NCBI GenBank assembly: GCA_904420175.1
Contig: CAJFUF010000002.1
Span: forward strand, 1 to 64,000
Length of the DNA stretch: 64,000 nt
DNA from: Candidatus Schneewindia gallinarum
GTDB lineage: Bacteria > Bacillota > Clostridia > Oscillospirales > Ruminococcaceae
Reading direction: 5' to 3'
Made by a program: the position numbers and the translations under genes. Positions within the stretch are counted from its first letter, which is position 1; each line of letters opens with the position of its first letter. The notes under the pieces were generated by a model. It did no database searches. It worked only from the letters and a program-made list of their open reading frames with translations, and was not told the origin of the DNA. This document shows, piece after piece, positions 61,563 through 64,000 of the stretch.

Positions 61563-61616
61563 TGTACTGTTAAAGGTGCGTTAAGATTTTGTGTTTTAAC
61601 TGACTGGAGGGTTTGC

Positions 61617-62654
61617 ATGAAGCCTGTTATCAATATGCTTTCTACTGCGGACAAGGTGTCCGGGCAGGGCGTCGGCGCCGCCTATCTTGAGCAGGTCGCC
61701 CTTGTAAAGGAGCGGCTGAAGGACAAATATACCGTAACGGTAAACGCCCATGGCTATGCCGACATCACCCACTACCATACCATTAACCCTACCTTCTACC
61801 TGCGGGCCAAATTTGCCCGCGGCAGAACCAAAAATGTGGGATATGTCCATTTCCTGCCCGAAACCGTCCAGGACAGCCTGCAAATGCCCGGCTTTGCAAA
61901 AAACGTGTTTTACAAATACATGCTGTCCTTCTACCGCAGTATGGACCGCCTGGTTGTTGTCAACCCCTATTTCATCGAGCGGCTGGCGGCTTACGGCGTG
62001 AAGGAGGATCGGGTCACCTACATTCCGAACTTCGTCTCGGAGGAGCAGTTCTATAAAGTCAGCCCACAGGAAAAGGCGGCGCTGCGCAAGCAGTACGGCA
62101 TAAAAGAGGATGCCTTCGTGGTGCTGGGCGTCGGCCAGATGCAGACAAGAAAGGGCATTTTCGACTTTTTTGATATCACGGAAAGCAGGCCGGACATCAC
62201 CTTTGTGTGGGCCGGCGGCTTCTCCTTCGGTAAAATGACTGCCGGATACGAGCAGATCAGAAAGCGGCTGGAACACAAGCCGGAAAACCTGGTGCTGCCC
62301 GGCATTGTGGATCGCAGCAAAATGAACGAAGTCTACAACCTGGCGGATGTGATGTTCCTGCCCTCCTTTGAGGAGCTGTTCCCCATGAGTGTGCTGGAAT
62401 CCATGAACTGCCGGCTGCCGATTTTGCTTCGTGACATCGACCTGTATAAAAATATTTTGTTTGATTACTATCAGAAAGCGACGGATGTGCAGGGCTTTAC
62501 CGACATCATCGACCGGCTGAAAAGCGATCCCGCCTTTTATGAAAAGGCGGCGGACGACGCATGGCGCGGCCATGTGTTTTATTCCAAGGATCATGTCGCC
62601 TCCATGTGGGAGGAGCTGTACGACGACGTGCTCCGTTCTTGCAACCGGGAGTAG
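61617..62654 (+). CDS. Glycosyltransferase family 4, probable glycolipid synthase
   Basis: 345 residues from ATG 61617 (GGAGGG upstream); the open frame continues far upstream only as an antisense shadow of the preceding GT4. GT-B features: SGQGVGAAYLEQ at the donor-side loop, RKGIFDFFD, and the EX7E motif EELFPMSVLES near residue 258. It resembles diacylglycerol glucosyltransferases of Firmicutes. The flippase-like protein 6 bp later supports a role in membrane glycolipid or lipoteichoic-acid anchor synthesis, but this is an inference. Confidence 0.88.
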   Translation: MKPVINMLSTADKVSGQGVGAAYLEQVALVKERLKDKYTVTVNAHGYADITHYHTINPTFYLRAKFARGRTKNVGYVHFLPETVQDSLQMPGFAKNVFYKYMLSFYRSMDRLVVVNPYFIERLAAYGVKEDRVTYIPNFVSEEQFYKVSPQEKAALRKQYGIKEDAFVVLGVGQMQTRKGIFDFFDITESRPDITFVWAGGFSFGKMTAGYEQIRKRLEHKPENLVLPGIVDRSKMNEVYNLADVMFLPSFEELFPMSVLESMNCRLPILLRDIDLYKNILFDYYQKATDVQGFTDIIDRLKSDPAFYEKAADDAWRGHVFYSKDHVASMWEELYDDVLRSCNRE

Positions 62655-62660
62655 GCTTTT

Positions 62661-63698
62661 ATGGGGAAGAAATTCAATTACATTTTTATCGGCCTGTGCT
62701 GTGTAATTATGCTGGTGTATGTGTTTGGCTTTACCGACTGGGCCGGTTTTGCAGAGATGGTCAATTCCGTCTCCCCGTTCTGGCTGGTGGCATCCGTGCT
62801 GTGCATGGTCGGCTACTGGGCGCTGGAGTCCTTAATCCTGCACCGCTTTATCAACAAGCTGTGCCCCGGCCAGCCGCTAAAGCTTTCCATCCACGTTTCC
62901 ATGATTGGGCAGTTTTTTAACTGCGTTACGCCCTCCGCCTCCGGCGGGCAGCCGGTGCAGGCCTACTACATGATTAAAAGCGGTCTGCCGGGCTCTAAGT
63001 CCACTTCGGCGCTGATCTCCAAATTCATGGTCTACCAGTGCACGCTGATTGTTTATACCGGCATCCTGTTTATCTTGAAATTCAGCTTTTTCAAGCAGCA
63101 GGTGGATAGCTTCGTCTACCTCGCTATGGTGGGTTTCGCCGTCAACCTGATTGTCATGGGATTCCTCATTTGTATCTCCGTGTTTCAGGCACCGACCAAA
63201 AAGGTCATCCGTTTTGTGCTGTTCCTTGGTGAAAAGCTTCACATTGTGAAGCACCGGGACATCCTGCTTGGCAAGGTGGACAGCCAGATTGCCGACTACT
63301 CCATCGCCTTCCGGGAGAACTGCAAGGACATTAAAAACCTGCTATTTACCGTCGGACTTTCTGCGGTGCAGCTGACGCTGTACTTCCTTGTGTCCGTTTG
63401 CATCTATCTTGGTTTCGGGCTGCCGGACCCCCAGGTGCTGAACATGCTGGCCGCCCAGTCCTTTGTCCTGATGGTCTCCTCCTTCGTTCCGCTGCCCGGT
63501 GCGTCCGGCGCTTCGGAGGGGACATTCGTTGTGTTTTTCGGCATCTTCTTCACAGGGGCCACCTTAAACGTCGCCATGCTGCTGTGGCGTTTTGTTACCT
63601 TCTACTTGACGCTGCTGGTCGGTTTCCTGTTTACCACGCGCGCGGGCGTCATCGGCAAAAAATCCGAGCCTGCAGATCACTCGGACAATCTCGACTAA
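62661..63698 (+). CDS. Flippase-like membrane protein (LPG synthase TM / UPF0104 family)
   Basis: 345 residues with eight to nine hydrophobic helices and the family motif TPSASGGQPVQAYYMIKSG near residue 94, plus VSSFVPLPGASGASEGTFVVFFG near the C-terminus. No catalytic soluble domain follows, so it is a stand-alone membrane unit as in YbhN-like proteins, proposed to translocate lipids. Co-transcribed with the GT4. Confidence 0.9.
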   Translation: MGKKFNYIFIGLCCVIMLVYVFGFTDWAGFAEMVNSVSPFWLVASVLCMVGYWALESLILHRFINKLCPGQPLKLSIHVSMIGQFFNCVTPSASGGQPVQAYYMIKSGLPGSKSTSALISKFMVYQCTLIVYTGILFILKFSFFKQQVDSFVYLAMVGFAVNLIVMGFLICISVFQAPTKKVIRFVLFLGEKLHIVKHRDILLGKVDSQIADYSIAFRENCKDIKNLLFTVGLSAVQLTLYFLVSVCIYLGFGLPDPQVLNMLAAQSFVLMVSSFVPLPGASGASEGTFVVFFGIFFTGATLNVAMLLWRFVTFYLTLLVGFLFTTRAGVIGKKSEPADHSDNLD

Positions 63699-63703
63699 AA
63701 ACG

Positions 63704-63742
63704 AATAAAAAAGCCCGGCCGCTGGCCGGGCTTTTTTATTCA
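63704..63742. terminator. Bidirectional terminator
   Basis: AATAAAAAAGCCCGGCC / GGCCGGGCTTTTTTATT, loop GCT; shared by the flippase gene and the partial gene at the right edge. Confidence 0.9.
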
Positions 63743-64000
63743 TTAAAATACTTGCGCAGGACTTCCTCGTAGGACAGCTTAATTTCAGCCTTTTCCTCTT
63801 CTCCTTTGGCGGAGGGCTCTTCCGGCGTCCTGGCCGGCTCTGCCGGGGGTTCCCGGTGCGTCTCCGCCTGCTGCGGTGCCGGCTGCTTAAAGTGATCTGT
63901 TACCGGCTCCGCCTGCTCAGGTACAGGCTGTTCGGGTGGGGCCAGCAAATCCACTGTGCCGGCAGGCTGCTTCTGCACCACTTTTTTCTCCGGCTGCTCC
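63736..64000 (-). CDS. C-terminal end of a Pro/Glu-rich protein (partial)
   Basis: The minus-strand frame is open through the window edge: 87 residues visible, low complexity and rich in Pro, Glu, Gln and Ala, ending KLSYEEVLRKYFNE. The GTG at 63981 is unlikely to be the true start because the same composition continues upstream (EQPEKKVV). Product unknown; the tail looks like a disordered linker followed by a short helix. Confidence 0.6.
   Translation of the reverse strand, partial: EQPEKKVVQKQPAGTVDLLAPPEQPVPEQAEPVTDHFKQPAPQQAETHREPPAEPARTPEEPSAKGEEEKAEIKLSYEEVLRKYFNE

Noticed and set aside
60978-61616. N-terminal extension of the GT4 at 61617
   Set aside because: It is antisense to the neighbouring GT4 and lies upstream of the consensus promoter at 61534-61562.
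1-64000. tRNA, rRNA, CRISPR, insertion sequence or prophage
   Set aside because: No cloverleaf-like or rRNA sequence, no spaced short repeats, no transposase or phage structural genes were seen by eye.

Overview
The window is a GC-rich chromosomal segment from an endospore-forming, anaerobic-type Firmicute of the class Clostridia, most like Oscillospirales/Ruminococcaceae. Support: a gerA-type germination operon, DUF421/DUF4363/DUF4364 proteins, GatCAB with an archaeal-type AspRS, type III glutamine synthetase, AsnA, NrdR and a TPP-riboswitch HMP transporter. No rRNA, tRNA, CRISPR array, insertion sequence or phage module was seen. Placement is by gene content only.

Layout: 1-5324 holds a partial gene, a GNAT enzyme and a MoxR/DUF58/transglutaminase operon. 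5417-8858 is a TPP-riboswitch operon (permease ThiX, lipoprotein ThiY, ATPase ThiZ, TatD-like hydrolase). 8950-14065 is an ftsE-ftsX operon with two tandem coiled-coil M23 murein hydrolases and an S41 protein lacking its catalytic residues; a PucR/CdaR regulator lies upstream. 15474-19524 is a gerA-gerB-gerC-DUF4830 operon. 19614-24361 holds DUF421/DUF4363, nrdR, a TIM-barrel enzyme and secDF. 24506-28503 holds phosphoglucomutase, a TrpF-like orphan and an InlB-repeat surface protein.

28986-41373 is a nitrogen and amide-transfer region. On the minus strand lie gatC-gatA-gatB, a predicted non-discriminating AspRS and glnN. Divergent on the plus strand lie a three-gene split glutamate synthase, glnA and an ANTAR regulator, preceded by a promoter, a terminator and an ANTAR-like hairpin. 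A 110-bp near-identical repeat carrying a promoter lies upstream of both gatC and the InlB-repeat gene.

41397-44000 is an AT-richer three-gene surface-sugar islet (SDR epimerase, cytidylyltransferase, GT2). 44057-53131 carries a DapF-like epimerase, small proteins, tdk, asnA, a VanY-like carboxypeptidase and a coiled-coil ABC exporter. 53310-60051 carries a polysaccharide deacetylase, bactofilin, nucleoside hydrolase, transaldolase, an MFS transporter, DUF4364, and an SPFH protein paired with a ribbon-helix-helix protein. 60117-64000 has two GT4 glycosyltransferases, a flippase-like membrane protein and a partial gene.

Most operons use tight ATGA stop-start overlaps, many promoters match TTGACA-N17-TATAAT closely, and convergent genes share bidirectional hairpin terminators.
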